Source: Furcasterigmium furcatum
Taxonomy: Eukaryota > Ascomycota > Sordariomycetes > Glomerellales > Plectosphaerellaceae
DNA length: 64,000 nt
Assembly: GCA_001599815.1 (NCBI GenBank)
Contig: BCIA01000006.1
Location: 2,961-66,960 of the forward strand
Direction: 5' to 3'
The notes beneath the pieces are model-generated. The model did not search any database, was not told the origin of the DNA, and saw only the letters and a list, made by a program, of their open reading frames with translations. Made by a program: the position numbers and the translations under genes. This document shows positions 1-10,408 of this stretch, piece by piece; position 1 is the first letter of the stretch, and each line of letters opens with the position of its first letter.

Positions 1-299
1 ACCTTAATACTCCTTTCCTAGATAGTAGTATAGCTTAAAGTATAGCTCTAGAGCAGATTAGCTAGGGTAGAAAAATAGACCCTATCCCACCCTAACCCTA
101 GCTTAGACTAAAACTTAAGATATCTATAATATACTACCTAAAAACTAATAGATAAATAAAATATACTAACTAAACACTTAAATAATACCTCTACTATTAT
201 ATTAACTACTTATAGGATAATTAGGTATAGTTATTAGTAGTAGTATAACTAACTTATAATAATATACTAAGTAAATCTACTAAAGTTTTACTATTCTAC

Positions 300-865
300 G
301 CTAATTATACCTATAAGCTAATAGTATATAAGGAACTAAGGGAGGTAATTAATATTCCTAGAGCTATAAAAGACGCCTAATAAATTAAGGATATCTATAA
401 ATAACTATAGACTAACCTCTAAATAGTTAGATAATAGATAACTTACTATATTAACCTTAAGAGGATAAAGGGACTATCCTTATAGGAGGGGGATAAGGTT
501 TATTTACTCCGTAAAAATATCTTAATAAATAGACCTAATAATAAGCTAGACTTTAAGAAACTTAGACCTTTTAAGATTAAAAAGAAGCTCTCCGACGTTA
601 GCTTCTAATTTATACTACCTAAAAATATATAAATCTATAATACGTTTTATATTATACTCTTAAAACTTATATATAAGGATGTACTACTTAAAGAAGATAT
701 AGAAGTTAGCGGGCTAGATATCTATAAAGTTAAAGAAATTCTTAATTATAGGACTATAAGCTAAGGGTAGGATAAGTATCTTATTAAGTAGAAAGGATAT
801 AATTATTTAGATAATACTTAGGAACCTATAAAGCACCTTTAAAACTCCTAACTTTAACTCCGCTA
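300..865 (+). mobile_element. Degenerate Ty3/gypsy chromovirus relic: integrase C-terminus plus chromodomain
   Basis: Reading one frame on the plus strand through many TAA/TAG codons gives a recognisable end of a chromoviral polyprotein. From 492 it reads GDKVYLLRKNI then LDFKKLRPFKIKKK, matching the GPY/F module of gypsy integrases. From about 723 to 847 it reads VKEILNY, then LIK-stop-KGY and NT-stop-EP, matching a chromodomain in which the two tryptophan positions are now TAG. The 492-860 stretch stays in one frame, so decay has been by substitution, with stops at W and Q positions as expected from RIP. The element is dead; 1-300 may hold more of it but I cannot read it. Confidence 0.75.
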
Positions 866-869
866 GTTC

Positions 870-1330
870 TACTAAGGGTATTAAGTAAATCTACTACGCT
901 CTAATCTACTATACTAAACGCGCTAAAGGATATTACGTCTATAGTAGCTTTTAACTCCTACTACTTAAGCTCCTCTAAGGTATTAAGAGACTTAGCGTTA
1001 CGCTAAGCTATCTCTATACTATAGGAATAAAGAGAGTCTCTCTGCTTCTAAACCCGTACTAAGCGAGCTAAGGCTTTACTTATTTTAGCCTACGCCGTAT
1101 CTATCTTTACTTTTATATTAAAGAGCCGCTACTCCTTAAGGGACTCTTTTAAACGTAAGCGCTTAAACTCCTTTATAAATCGCTATACTATAGGCACGTT
1201 AGCCTTACCTATTAAGGAAATAAGAAAACTACGTATATTAGTAACTATAGATACCCCTAAGCTATTATAAGGGCGACCGCGATAAATATACTTACGACAC
1301 TTCTTATAGCCCTCTATTATAACGTACTTT
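870..1330 (-). mobile_element. Degenerate transposon-type coding relic (possibly pogo/Fot1-like)
   Basis: The minus strand reads, with stop codons interspersed, through NSLGVSIVTNIRSFL, LISLIGKANVPIV, RLRLKESLKE and KISKALARLVRV up to a stretch before 870. Length, charge and the regular spacing of stops suggest a former protein-coding frame mutated by RIP. The basic, coiled-coil-like C-terminal character resembles the tails of fungal Fot1/pogo-type transposases, but that family name is a guess. No intact start or catalytic core is visible. Confidence 0.4.
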
Positions 1331-1821
1331 ACGCCGCGACTTTTATATAAGGAATACGGTATAGCCTTAAAACTAAGGATATTAAATAAAAGAAGCTAAG
1401 ATTCTTTCTACTTAGTAGAAGATTTCTTATAAGATTTCTAGATGCGACTAGATATATTATTAGTATTAAAAGAAGGACAAGGATATAATAAACTAACCTT
1501 AGGGGATTATAGTCTACTTATATAGCCGTTAGGATATCGGCCTAGAGGAGGGGAAATATATAACGCTTAGAACTATAGGGACTAAGTAGGATTAGGCTCT
1601 TATATTAGTATATAATCTAGATAGGATTAATAAGGAAGAATAAGTTATATGCCTTATTACGTAACCGCTTACGGGCGCTTACCCGCTAAGTAAGGTAAGT
1701 AGGAGTAAGTATTAAATGGTTGCTTACGATGCTTACTACTATGGGCACAGCGAGCACGGTAAGTATAACTAAAGGAGATAGGTATATTAGGATGGAGGAT
1801 CTCCTAGACTAGTAGGCCTTA

Positions 1822-2622
1822 CCTAGCTACTTTAGTAATTAATCTAAGTCTTTATTATAACCTACCTTAAAGAGGGAAAACTCCCTTACGACTTTAACGT
1901 AGATTAATATCGATAATAACTCCTAAGTACTATTTATTATCTACCTAACTTACCGTATAATATAAAGCGCACCTTATATCTAAGTACCTCTATTAGTAGA
2001 TATACCTAGGTCGTAATAAGTAGTCTCTACCTAGCTACCTTAGCGATTAACTTAAGTATTTATTAGACACCACCTTAAATAGGGAAAGCTCCCTTACGAC
2101 CTCTTATAAAGAATAATTTGATTAAGAACCCGAGTACTAAATAAGCCTACCTAACTTACCGATAATATAAACCTACCTCGATACCTTATATCTTTATTAG
2201 AAGAGACATATAGATCGTAACACTAGCCCTTAGAGGGGGGATAATAATTATTATAGGGGCTAGCGTAACCTACGTGATCACCTATCGCTTCGCCAGCGAA
2301 GCGATAGGGAACCCCTCTCGCCACGCTAAGAGCGGGGTAAGTATTAGTCTTATAATAATATAAGTAATTAAAACTACTATAATATTCCTAACCGTCTTAC
2401 CTTCTAGAGAGTCTTCTCTAACATATAGACTATACCTAGATATTTTAGCGATTAACTTAAGTTTTTATTACTTACTACCTTAAAGAGGGAAAGCTCCCTT
2501 ATAACCTCTTATAAAGAAACGATTCAACTAAACGAGTACTAAATAAGCCTACCTGACTTACTAATAATACGAACCTACCTCGATACCTTATATCTTTGTT
2601 AGCAGAGACATATAGATCGTAA
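1822..2622. repeat. Three degenerate ~190 bp direct repeats
   Basis: Three related units lie in the same orientation at about 1822-2018, 2029-2220 and 2434-2622. Shared landmarks in order are a CTAGCTACCTTAGCGATTAA-like start, an AGAGGGAAAGCTCCCTTA core, a TACCTAACTTACC element, and a CATATAGATCGTAA-like end. Copies two and three are the most similar. A 213 bp block (2221-2433) lies between them and starts with a GC-rich stretch. They may be tandem copies or LTR fragments; both units and spacers are RIP-mutated. Confidence 0.7.
2281..2308. repeat. Perfect 13-bp hairpin, apparently spared by RIP
   Basis: The arm CCTATCGCTTCGC is followed by a two-base loop CA and by its exact reverse complement. 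It lies between the second and third degenerate repeats, in a pocket that is GC-rich while its surroundings are strongly AT-rich. It could be the tip of a small inverted-repeat element or a cruciform-forming site. Confidence 0.7.
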
Positions 2623-2640
2623 TAATAATCACCGTCCGAG

Positions 2641-3208
2641 CGCTAAGGGGTCCACGATGGAATTTATTAACCGATCCCTCGGCTAAGTGGCTGACACGTG
2701 CAAGCCGAGGATGCGATAAAGCCCTTAGGGCATAACGTTTATTACCTCCTGACCTTCGACAGCTGGGAACCCGGCGGTGCCGCTTATGCAGAGGGTGGCC
2801 CCTGTGGCGATAGTGGAGTTAGTGGCACTCTGATCTGCTCGATGGAACACCGGACGGCTTCTCTTATCGACAGCGGAAGTGTCTATTACGACTCGGCAGG
2901 GAGACCCCGGCAAGCATCCGCCCGGGTCTAGGCATTTCCCGGCAGGTAAAAGTCGCCGCATATATTGCGCTGCCGGCAAACATCCCCCGTGCTAAGGTAT
3001 TCTCCGACGCTATGGGCATACTATATCGAGAGCACTATAACCAGGGTCCGAACTGCAGGGGCAGCACGACAGGTCGCTGACAGACAGTGTTTTTTTTTTG
3101 TCGTGTTCTCGAAGACATAAAGATGGAATTGACGGCATGCAGGCATGTATCAGGCTCTCCTTGGTAAACCTCACCGCTGACGGATCCTATTCGCTCGCTT
3201 GCTCCATC
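2641..3208. other. Intergenic boundary and GMC-gene upstream region
   Basis: The AT-rich island ends here. An 8-bp inverted repeat (2677-2684 CCTCGGCT, 2703-2710 AGCCGAGG) lies close to the boundary. A run of ten T's near 3091-3100 and a pyrimidine-rich stretch precede the GMC gene. The short open frames here show no family resemblance. Confidence 0.5.
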
Positions 3209-5128
3209 ATGAAGTTCTTTCCCGCCGTTGGCCTTCTGGTCGCCTTGGCTTCGACCATTGCTGCCGTCGACCTTGAGGGCTACGAATACGTCGTTGTCGG
3301 CTCGGGTGCTGGCGGTGGCCCTCTGGCGGCCCGCCTGGCAATGGCCGGCCGCAAGACGCTCCTGATTGAGGCCGGCGACGACTTCAACAACCTCAACTAC
3401 ACCGTCCCGGCTTATTCGGCCAACGCCTCGGAAGACCCCGAGATCGCGTGGAACTTCTTCGTTCGCCACTACGCCGACGACGAGCGCCAATCCCGGGACT
3501 TCAAGACCACGTACAACACCCCTACTGGCGAGTACACTGGCCTGAACCCTCCCGAAGACGCCTCCATCAAGGGCACCCTGTATCCCCGGACTCAGGCTCT
3601 CGGTGGATGCACGGCGCACAACGCTCTCATCGCCGTGTATCCCCATCAGTCCGACTTTGAGTACGTCGCCTCCCTCACCGGCGACGACTCGTGGTCCCCC
3701 GAAAGTATGCGAAGATACTTCGTGCGGATGGAGGAAAACAGGCACCTTCCCGGCGGCATCGAGGGCCACGGCTATGACGGCTGGCTTGGAACCGAGGCCG
3801 CTCCCCTTAGTATCCCTCTGGGTGATGAGATGCTCCTCAGCATGCTGGCTGGCGGCGCGGTTGGGCTGAGCAACATGACCAACACCGAGATCACCTTGGA
3901 CGATCTCATCGCCGGCGACGCCAACGCCGACACACGCGAGCGCGACACGGAGCCCGGCTACTACCAGATCCCGCTCTCGTCCCGCGAGGCCAGCCGCGTC
4001 GGCCCTCGCGAGTTCATCCTCTCGGTCCGCGACGCCACCTTCGCCAACGGCACCAAGATGTACCCTCTCGACGTCCGCACCAACTGCTTCGTGACCAAAG
4101 TCACCTTTGATGACTCAAACCCTCCCCGTGCCACGGGAGTTGACTTCCTCGACGGGAAGCACCTGTACAGCGCCAGCCCCTTGTCCACTGGCGCCGCCGG
4201 TGAGCCCGGCCACGTCAGCGCGTCACGCGAGATCATCGTTTCTGGTGGTGTCTACAACACCCCTCAGCTGCTGAAGCTCAGTGGCGTCGGCCCGGCCGAG
4301 GAGCTCGAGCGCTTCAATATCCCCGTCATCTCGGACCTCCCCGGCGTCGGCACCAACTTGCAGGACCACTACGAGATTAGTGTCCAGGGCAAGGCGCCCC
4401 AGAACTTCAGTGCGCTCGACGGCTGCACCTTCGGCCTGTTCACCGATGAGGACGCCTGCGTCGACCGTTGGAGGGCCCCTGTTGACGGCGACCACGGCAT
4501 CTACTCATCGTCGGGACTGGCAGGCGCCATGTTCTACAAGAGCACTACGACGCCCAGGGACGAGTTTGACGTCTTTGTCTTCGGCGGGCCCGTTAACTTC
4601 CGCGGATACTTCCCCGGCTACGCCATCAACGCAACCATCGAGCACGACTGGTTCTCCTGGGCTATCCTCAAGTCGCACCCCCGAAACACGGCGGGCAGCG
4701 TGACCCTGCGCTCCGCCAACCCGCTCGACGTCCCCGACATCCTCTTCAACTACTTCGACACGGGCAGCGGCGACGCCGACGCCGACGTCCAGGCCATGAC
4801 TGAGGCCATCGATCTCGCCCGCAAGTCCTTCGCGGGTCAGGTTGTCCCTGTGACCGAGATGCTCCCCGGCGCGGACATCACCAGCCAGGAGGCCCTGGCG
4901 GACTATGTCAGGGACACCGCCTGGGGCCACCACGCGTCGTCCACCTGCCCCATCGGTGCCGACGACGACCCCATGGCCGTGCTTGACTCGAGCTTCCGCG
5001 TCCGCGGCGTGACTGGCCTGCGTGTTGTCGATGCATCCGTCTACCCGCGCATCCCCGGCACCTTCACGGCCGTGTCGACCTACATGGTCGCCGAGAAGGC
5101 CGCGGACGTGATCCTGGCCGGGATCTAG
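3209..5128 (+). CDS. Secreted GMC-family FAD oxidoreductase
   Basis: Intronless, 639 aa from the ATG at 3209. That start is chosen because it opens directly onto a signal peptide (MKFFPAVGLLVALASTIAA) followed by the FAD-binding motif GSGAGGGPLAARLA. Family landmarks in order are TLLIEAGDD, TQALGGCTAHNALI, GGVYNTPQLLKLSGVGP (GMC signature 2), HHASSTCPIG with the proton-abstracting His, and a terminal IPGTFTAVSTYMVAEKAAD. The length fits aryl-alcohol oxidase, glucose oxidase and choline-dehydrogenase-like enzymes (about 580-650 aa). The second catalytic His/Asn usual near the C-terminus is not obvious in the PGTF variant. The substrate cannot be deduced; an extracellular alcohol or sugar oxidase making H2O2 is likely. 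It is the first intact gene after the transposon island. Confidence 0.9.
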   Translation: MKFFPAVGLLVALASTIAAVDLEGYEYVVVGSGAGGGPLAARLAMAGRKTLLIEAGDDFNNLNYTVPAYSANASEDPEIAWNFFVRHYADDERQSRDFKTTYNTPTGEYTGLNPPEDASIKGTLYPRTQALGGCTAHNALIAVYPHQSDFEYVASLTGDDSWSPESMRRYFVRMEENRHLPGGIEGHGYDGWLGTEAAPLSIPLGDEMLLSMLAGGAVGLSNMTNTEITLDDLIAGDANADTRERDTEPGYYQIPLSSREASRVGPREFILSVRDATFANGTKMYPLDVRTNCFVTKVTFDDSNPPRATGVDFLDGKHLYSASPLSTGAAGEPGHVSASREIIVSGGVYNTPQLLKLSGVGPAEELERFNIPVISDLPGVGTNLQDHYEISVQGKAPQNFSALDGCTFGLFTDEDACVDRWRAPVDGDHGIYSSSGLAGAMFYKSTTTPRDEFDVFVFGGPVNFRGYFPGYAINATIEHDWFSWAILKSHPRNTAGSVTLRSANPLDVPDILFNYFDTGSGDADADVQAMTEAIDLARKSFAGQVVPVTEMLPGADITSQEALADYVRDTAWGHHASSTCPIGADDDPMAVLDSSFRVRGVTGLRVVDASVYPRIPGTFTAVSTYMVAEKAADVILAGI

Positions 5129-5838
5129 GCTTGTAAGACTAGAAGACTAGAATATGACACTATCTTACGGTATATCTGTTTTTATTATACCTCCCTCTCG
5201 GCGTGGCATTCTGGTGATGACATCTTTAATCTCCGTCACTGTTCCTCATCGACGGGGCCGGCCCGAACAAGTGGGGCTCCACTCGGAGCTGGGTTCGGGG
5301 GGGCGGGTCATTTTCAGCCAAAGCCCCGGCCGAATGTTTCATGGCTGGTACTAGGAGTGCTACCCTGTTGGGTAGTAATACTAGGAAATACTAAGGACGA
5401 GATGTCCACAGGATGTCCGAGGAAACACCACGCCTCGCAGTCTTCCTGACCCAATCCAACATGTTTCCGACGCGATCGGCCTCTCCCGGTTTGAGCCTTT
5501 GGTTACAGTCGTAAGACGGAGCGCCAAGCCCACGGTTCGGCCCACTGGGTCCGTTCGGATGAAGCGCAGCTATAACAGACACAGCTACAAGATCATTTCA
5601 TCCCTTTTGGCAGGTCGGAACCAAATGCTATCGGCATGTCGTTCGGCAGGTGTTCGTAAGCCCCCGTCAAAGGCGCCATTACTCACACCAAACACACATC
5701 AGGTGACCCCAATGGAATCAGACACCTTGCGCCTTAGGGTTACCCAAGCAAACATAGAGAAATCGAAGTAAAATTGCTACGGTAGAGCTATGAAGTATCG
5801 ATGGTCGCTTGTGCACCCTGATCGGTCCCAGCTGGCAC
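5129..5838. other. Convergent intergenic region
   Basis: This 710 bp separates two convergent genes, the GMC oxidoreductase and the first PTH11-like receptor. Several short open frames occur on both strands, but none has a family-like sequence, good start context or splice structure. I see no RNA gene or clear repeat. Confidence 0.5.
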
Positions 5839-7075
5839 TCACCTCGCCTCCTCGGTCGACTGCATAAACCATGAACGGGGCGAGGCGAGCTCCTCCTCGC
5901 TGTCATTCTCCCCCACGGTCGTCAGCCTCGGCTGCGATCGCTGCTTGCTTTCGCGGAACTTCTTTCTCCCGAGACCCTTTTCGCCGCCAATGTCCTCTTC
6001 GCAGGGGGGCGTGTCCGTGAGGTCGATGGCGTCGTGGCGCGAGTTATGGCTCTTGTGCCCGAAACGGGAGCGGCGCGCTGACGACGACAAGGCATGGTTT
6101 TGTTCGCTGGGGGCCGTCGTCTTCTTGGAAATGCTCCAGCCGAAGTGGCGGCCCGCCGCCTGGATAAGTGGGCGGAGCGTCGCGAGGCTGCCGGCGGTGA
6201 TTGCGAGACCCTGTTCGATGGAGGACCAAATGGCGATATCGAGCGTGTTCCAGAGGAAGTCGGGCTCACGAAACTTGGGGAGAAAGGGAAAGCGCGCGAT
6301 AACGGCCGAGGAGGCTCTGGATCGGCGTCAGCTGAGTTCACTTCAAGATTGTGGATCGTTCGTCGAACACATACACGCAGCCCATGGCGAGAAGGGGAAA
6401 GAGGAGAAGCTTGGTCCGCCAGTGCAGCTGTAGGTTCCACACGATCACACCCGGGAGGATGGCGAAGATGAAGTCCGAGATGACTGCGAATACGCTGTAG
6501 AGAATGGCAAGCGCGATGATGACCTCGACGTGGATGCAGGTGCCGCCAGGAATGGTCTTGTCCCAGAAGAAAGAGACCGGTTTGCACTGAAACAGGGTGA
6601 CAAAGAAGAAAATGCCACCGGAGAGGCAGGTGGATGCCATGGCAATGTAAATAATCCAGGTGTGCGCCTTGCTGGTCGTGACGCGGAGGAGATACCAGCC
6701 GATGGAGAACTTGGACGTGATCATGCATAGGGAGTACCAGAGGTAGCAGAACCACCAGCACATCATGGCCGCGGCGATGTCCTCTTCCTCTAGATCGGCA
6801 TGGTGCCTCCCAGTGCCGTAAAAGGTGCCTGCCGAGGAGAAGGATCCGTAGAGGACGAAGAAGACCTGCCAAAAGTCAACATCGAGTACGACCTTCACAC
6901 AAAAAAGGTGAGTCTGTACCGCCGCGACGAGCATCAGCCAGTCATCAGTGCCAAAGGCCTTTATCATGAAGCCCCGGACGTAGCATCGCAGGAAGATCGA
7001 TATGAGAGCCGTCGCGAGGAACGTGAGGTTGACGGCGAGCAGCTCGGGCCCACGGTTCACGATATCATCTGCCAT
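5839..7075 (-). CDS. PTH11-like seven-helix membrane protein (rhodopsin domain)
   Basis: Exons are 7075-6920, 6865-6375 and 6316-5839, giving 374 aa. Introns are 6866-6919 (54 nt, in frame and stop-free) and 6317-6374 (58 nt). After an extracellular start, about seven hydrophobic helices run through DDWLMLVAAV, FYGTGRH, CWWFCYLWYSLCMITSKFSI, a Cys-rich QCKPVSFFWD loop, LAMGCVASSAVIARF and IAIWSSIEQGLAITAGSLAT, the classic order of fungal SAT4/PTH11-type proteins. The cytosolic tail is Ser/Arg-rich. No CFEM domain is present. Relatives act as surface sensors, some in pathogenic development; the ligand is unknown. The tail stop lies beside a GAGGTGAGT-like donor, so a further 3' exon is possible. 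Confidence 0.85.
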
Positions 7076-8051
7076 TGTTCGATCTGGTGTCGATGAACGA
7101 AGCTGAAGAGGGGACATCCATGAACATGACTCTCCCCGGGCCTGAAAGGCTGGCAACTCAAGCGTTATAATTCAGGCTGAGAGGCCCATCTACCACGAGC
7201 TGAGAGGAGGCTTGTGCAATGCGGGTGGTAGCATGCGGAGGCGTGCCATAAGCAGACAGGGATGCCAGCGAGGTGAAGCTATCATTCTTGCGCTTGGGCC
7301 CCGAGGGACTGCTGTAGCGTCGGTGAACGAGGGACGACTGCCTCTTTTGGGCATTTTCTGGACCGTCGAGCGCTTGTCGCGGCGTTCTTCGGAGCACGTC
7401 GACAGGGGTTGTGATTTCACACGCAGATGACTGGGGTACATCGGCATTGAGCGGCGCAGACCCTGGTCGCCAAGTGACTGATTCTGCAACACGGCAAACT
7501 TGGGTATATAACACCGAACTATTACCACCGGAACCCACCACGAGCTCCCTCACCGTCGATACTGCAAGTGGCGCAACCCCTTTTCTGGACGCCACAAGAC
7601 ACCCATTACGACTGGTGGCATGTTTCCCCTGGCACGAAAGACGCGGTTGGCGCGGTGTTCCTCCTGACTCATGTTCATCCTTCTGTTGAGGGCCAGAGCT
7701 CTCAGGGAATGAGGGGTTGCTCCAGGGCAGCCTATTTACCGCCATGACAAAATCACTAGTATCAGTAAAACCAGGCGGCGGCTGTTCATGCTAGTATCCA
7801 GAGACACAGTACGGAGATGTGTTTGATCCCTGTCCCGCTACATGGCCCGCCGCCCGAACATCTGCACGTCGCTTCTCATTGCCTTCGTATGCAGCCCCAA
7901 TCCACAGACATGCCCAGCCTGATTCCTAGCTGCCTTCGCTTCCAGTCGTGTCAGGCTCCCTCACGGCGCGTACAAGACCACGCTGCCGCCCAGCCCGACA
8001 CCGCATCACTATACCCCAAATCCATCGTCTCCCACCCCACCCACTATACCT
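7076..8051. other. Intergenic region with one uncharacterised 195-codon minus-strand open frame
   Basis: The open frame 7158-7745 (minus) has a Ser/Arg/Lys-rich, low-complexity translation ending near the upstream side of the PTH11-like gene. I recognise no family, and its composition is what chance frames in GC-rich sequence give, so I do not call it a gene. The segment 7780-8050 precedes the dead patatin gene and may be its former 5' part. Confidence 0.4.
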
Positions 8052-8815
8052 AACAACAACATCCGCCTACTCGCCCTCGACAGCGGCGTCAGCGGCGGCG
8101 TCCGCGGCCTCTCCTCCCTCATAATTCTTCGTAGCCTTCTAACCGCCGTCGACCTTAGTAACCCCCCTAAACGCTATTACTACTTCGACATAATCGGCGG
8201 CACTAGCACCGGCGGCCCTATCGCTGTTATACTCGGCCGCCTGCGTATATTAGTGAATAACTACATCAAACCCTAGGTAGACATATCCGATCAGGTCTTC
8301 CAGATGAAAAGCCATAGGAGCAAGATCAACGGCCAGCTATAGGGCAGGTTGACAGTAGGGCCCTCAAGCGTACCATTAAACAGACCATCAAGAGCGCAGG
8401 CTACGACAAGAATACGCTACTCAAAGACGCGTCCGGCACTTACAAGGTGTGCATTTACACTCGCTGTCCCGGACGCCTTGCAGACTAGAACTAACCGACC
8501 GCTAACCCCTAGATTCATCTACGCGACAAGCAAACAAGCAGGCGACACCATTTACATAACAAGCTACCGCTCCCCCAGATTCTCGCACTTACTCGACCGC
8601 ACCAAGATCTAAGAGGCATACCGCGCCACCTCCGCTACGACCACAATCTTCGACCCCATCACCGTCAGCCCACTCGAAGAACAATTCGTCGACGACGCCC
8701 TCGGCATAAACAACCCCGTCGGAGCCGTCAGGAACCAGGCCCAGGACGTATAGGGAAATCGGCTGCGGGGTAGTCTACGGTGCCTTAGTATCGATCGGCA
8801 CGGGAGTTCCGCCCC
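8052..8815 (+). pseudogene. Dead patatin-like phospholipase
   Basis: Plus-strand translation starts NNIRLLALDSGVSGG, then RGLSSLIILRSLL, YYYFDIIGGTSTGG (the GxSxG nucleophile elbow) and AVILGRLR, which is a patatin N-terminus. A stop interrupts at about 8275, and further stops and frameshifts follow. Later pieces are still readable: FIYATSKQAGDTIYITSYRS, RATSATTTIFDPI, EEQFVDDALGINNPV (Asp of the Ser-Asp dyad region) and ALVSIGTGVP after another frame change. The expected DGGGxRG oxyanion motif is rearranged to DSGVSGGVRG. At least two stops and two frame changes make it non-functional. Moderate loss of CA near the stops is consistent with some RIP. Confidence 0.85.
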
Positions 8816-9374
8816 TCCCGTCCCTACCTCGGTGATACAGCTACACTGACTCCAGCTCTGCCTCACGGCCAGCCGCTGTGTCAATCCTAAACAGCCCAGC
8901 CCGGGTCAGCCTCCAGCCTAAGCTCCGCCCCATGTTCAGCCCGACGGCAAGTGCCGACTCGTCGAGCCCGGTTACCCTGGGTTTCGTGCTCATGGCGCCT
9001 CTCGGCGGCCTGCTTTACGAATCGCGGCAGCAACGACAGTCGGATGATGGCCTCTGTCTTGCTAAAACGACTCCTGTGGTGAAAGAGCGACGCTTAAATG
9101 ATGATTGTGGGTTGGCTCGGCGACGGCACTCTCAAGGAGCAAGGCATTAGACGGGGACGACCGCGCTGACATGATTGGCACACTTATTTGCTGCCAGAGC
9201 TGAGACGGACATGGGCGGTTGCAGGTCAGAGATGATGTATTTTTGGGCTAGTCTGGATAAGCTTGATCAAATCTTTGTCTGGTAGTTGACCCTGGGCTGG
9301 GCCTCGATAGCAAGCCAGATGTCTATCTCGAAGCTGGTTGCAATGCCGACCATCTTGCCCAAGCCGTTGGCCTA
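8816..9374. other. Intergenic region
   Basis: Between the dead patatin and the 3' end of the alpha/beta hydrolase. It may contain unreadable 3' remains of the patatin gene. I see no intact frame, RNA gene or repeat. Confidence 0.45.
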
Positions 9375-10408
9375 TCACAAAGCATACTTCTTGAACATCT
9401 TCAACACCGCCTCCTCGGTCTCCTTGGGACTCGTGGCGTTCAGGTAGTGGCCAGCACCATCCACGTACGTCAGCGTCGCCTCAGGAGCTGCGGTGAATAG
9501 TTTGATATGCTCCGCTGCCACTGCCTTGCCAAAGACAGGATCCTCCGGTCCCTATCCCCCGGTGCATTAGTCAATGCTACGAGATGGCTTGGTCTGATGC
9601 TCACCTGAAGCCAGTACACAGGGCACTTGATATCCCTCAGACGCAGGAGCAGCCCGTCTCTCTCCATAAGGCAGGCGAGCGCCATGCGCAGCTTCTTGCG
9701 ACCCTCGTCTCCCTTGTAAACGTCCTTGAGGGTCTGATCCCAGAAAGAGAGCGTCTCCGGGGTGACGGTTCCGCTGAAACCAAGCGACGCAACCATGCCG
9801 CGCCAGACCTCGTCGGCCACGAAGTCTGGAGTTGGCACAGGGCTGCACCACTTCTCAAAGAAAGGGGCGAGCTGGGTCTTGGGGTCCCAACATCCCGCCT
9901 CCCTTGATGCCGCTGACTCGTAGTCCATCGAAGTGCCGAGGGGAAGAAGGCCGAGGATCTACAGTCGACAGGGGTAGAGTCAGCCATTCAGTTCCAATAA
10001 ACGTAGGCCGGCCGATTTAGACGTAGCACCACCGATACGTACCCTGTCAGGTGCCAGCAGCGCCATGCGGACCACCATCCAGCCTCCTTGGCTCGTGCCA
10101 AGGGCGAAGGCCTTGGAGACGCCGAGGGCGTCCATGACCTGGAGAGCCATGATGGCGGTATCCCAATACGTGAAGTGCTCGGAGGGGCATGAGGTGGCGC
10201 CGTGCCCTAGGGGCTCGACAGCTAGGAGGTTGGCGGCATCGGTGAGGCTCTTGCTGGAGAATTGTGTATTGAACAGCGACGAAGTTGTGCACATGGAGTT
10301 GATCAGCACCAGTGTCGGCTTCTTGGGGTCAACGGCATCGCCTGAGAGCCGGTAGCCGGCCGAGATGCCTCCAAGATGGGGGACTTTGACGGTTTGACTC
10401 GCTGCCAT
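9375..10408 (-). CDS. Alpha/beta hydrolase
   Basis: Exons are 10408-10043, 9958-9605 and 9551-9375, giving 298 aa. Introns are 9959-10042 (84 nt) and 9552-9604 (53 nt). The fold is recognisable from TLVLINSMC (strand with oxyanion-hole region), LLAVEPLGHGAT, the nucleophile elbow LGTSQGGWM (Ser in GxSxG), the acid region GPEDPVFGK and VDGAGHYL with the catalytic His near the C-terminus. No signal peptide or membrane segment is seen, so it is probably cytosolic. The family includes esterases, lipases and haloperoxidase-like enzymes; substrate unknown. No obvious functional partner adjoins it. Confidence 0.88.

Larger units (their letters stand above)
1..2640. repeat. AT-rich, RIP-mutated transposon island
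   Basis: The first 2.6 kb is very rich in TA and nearly lacks TG and CA dinucleotides, then changes abruptly near 2640 to ordinary GC-balanced sequence. Loss of CA/TG in favour of TA is the known footprint of repeat-induced point mutation. No usable open frame survives. Recognisable relics inside are a gypsy-type polyprotein end (about 300-865), a second degenerate transposon-type frame on the minus strand (about 870-1330) and three degenerate repeats (1822-2622). The stretch 1640-1760 is less depleted and may be younger or unrelated. Confidence 0.85.

Noticed and set aside
3035..3769. 244-codon open frame antisense to the GMC gene
   Set aside because: Overlaps signal peptide and FAD domain of a clear gene; low-complexity Val/Gly translation.
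7158..7745. 195-codon minus-strand frame upstream of the first PTH11-like gene
   Set aside because: Low-complexity Ser/Arg-rich translation, no family, no splice context.
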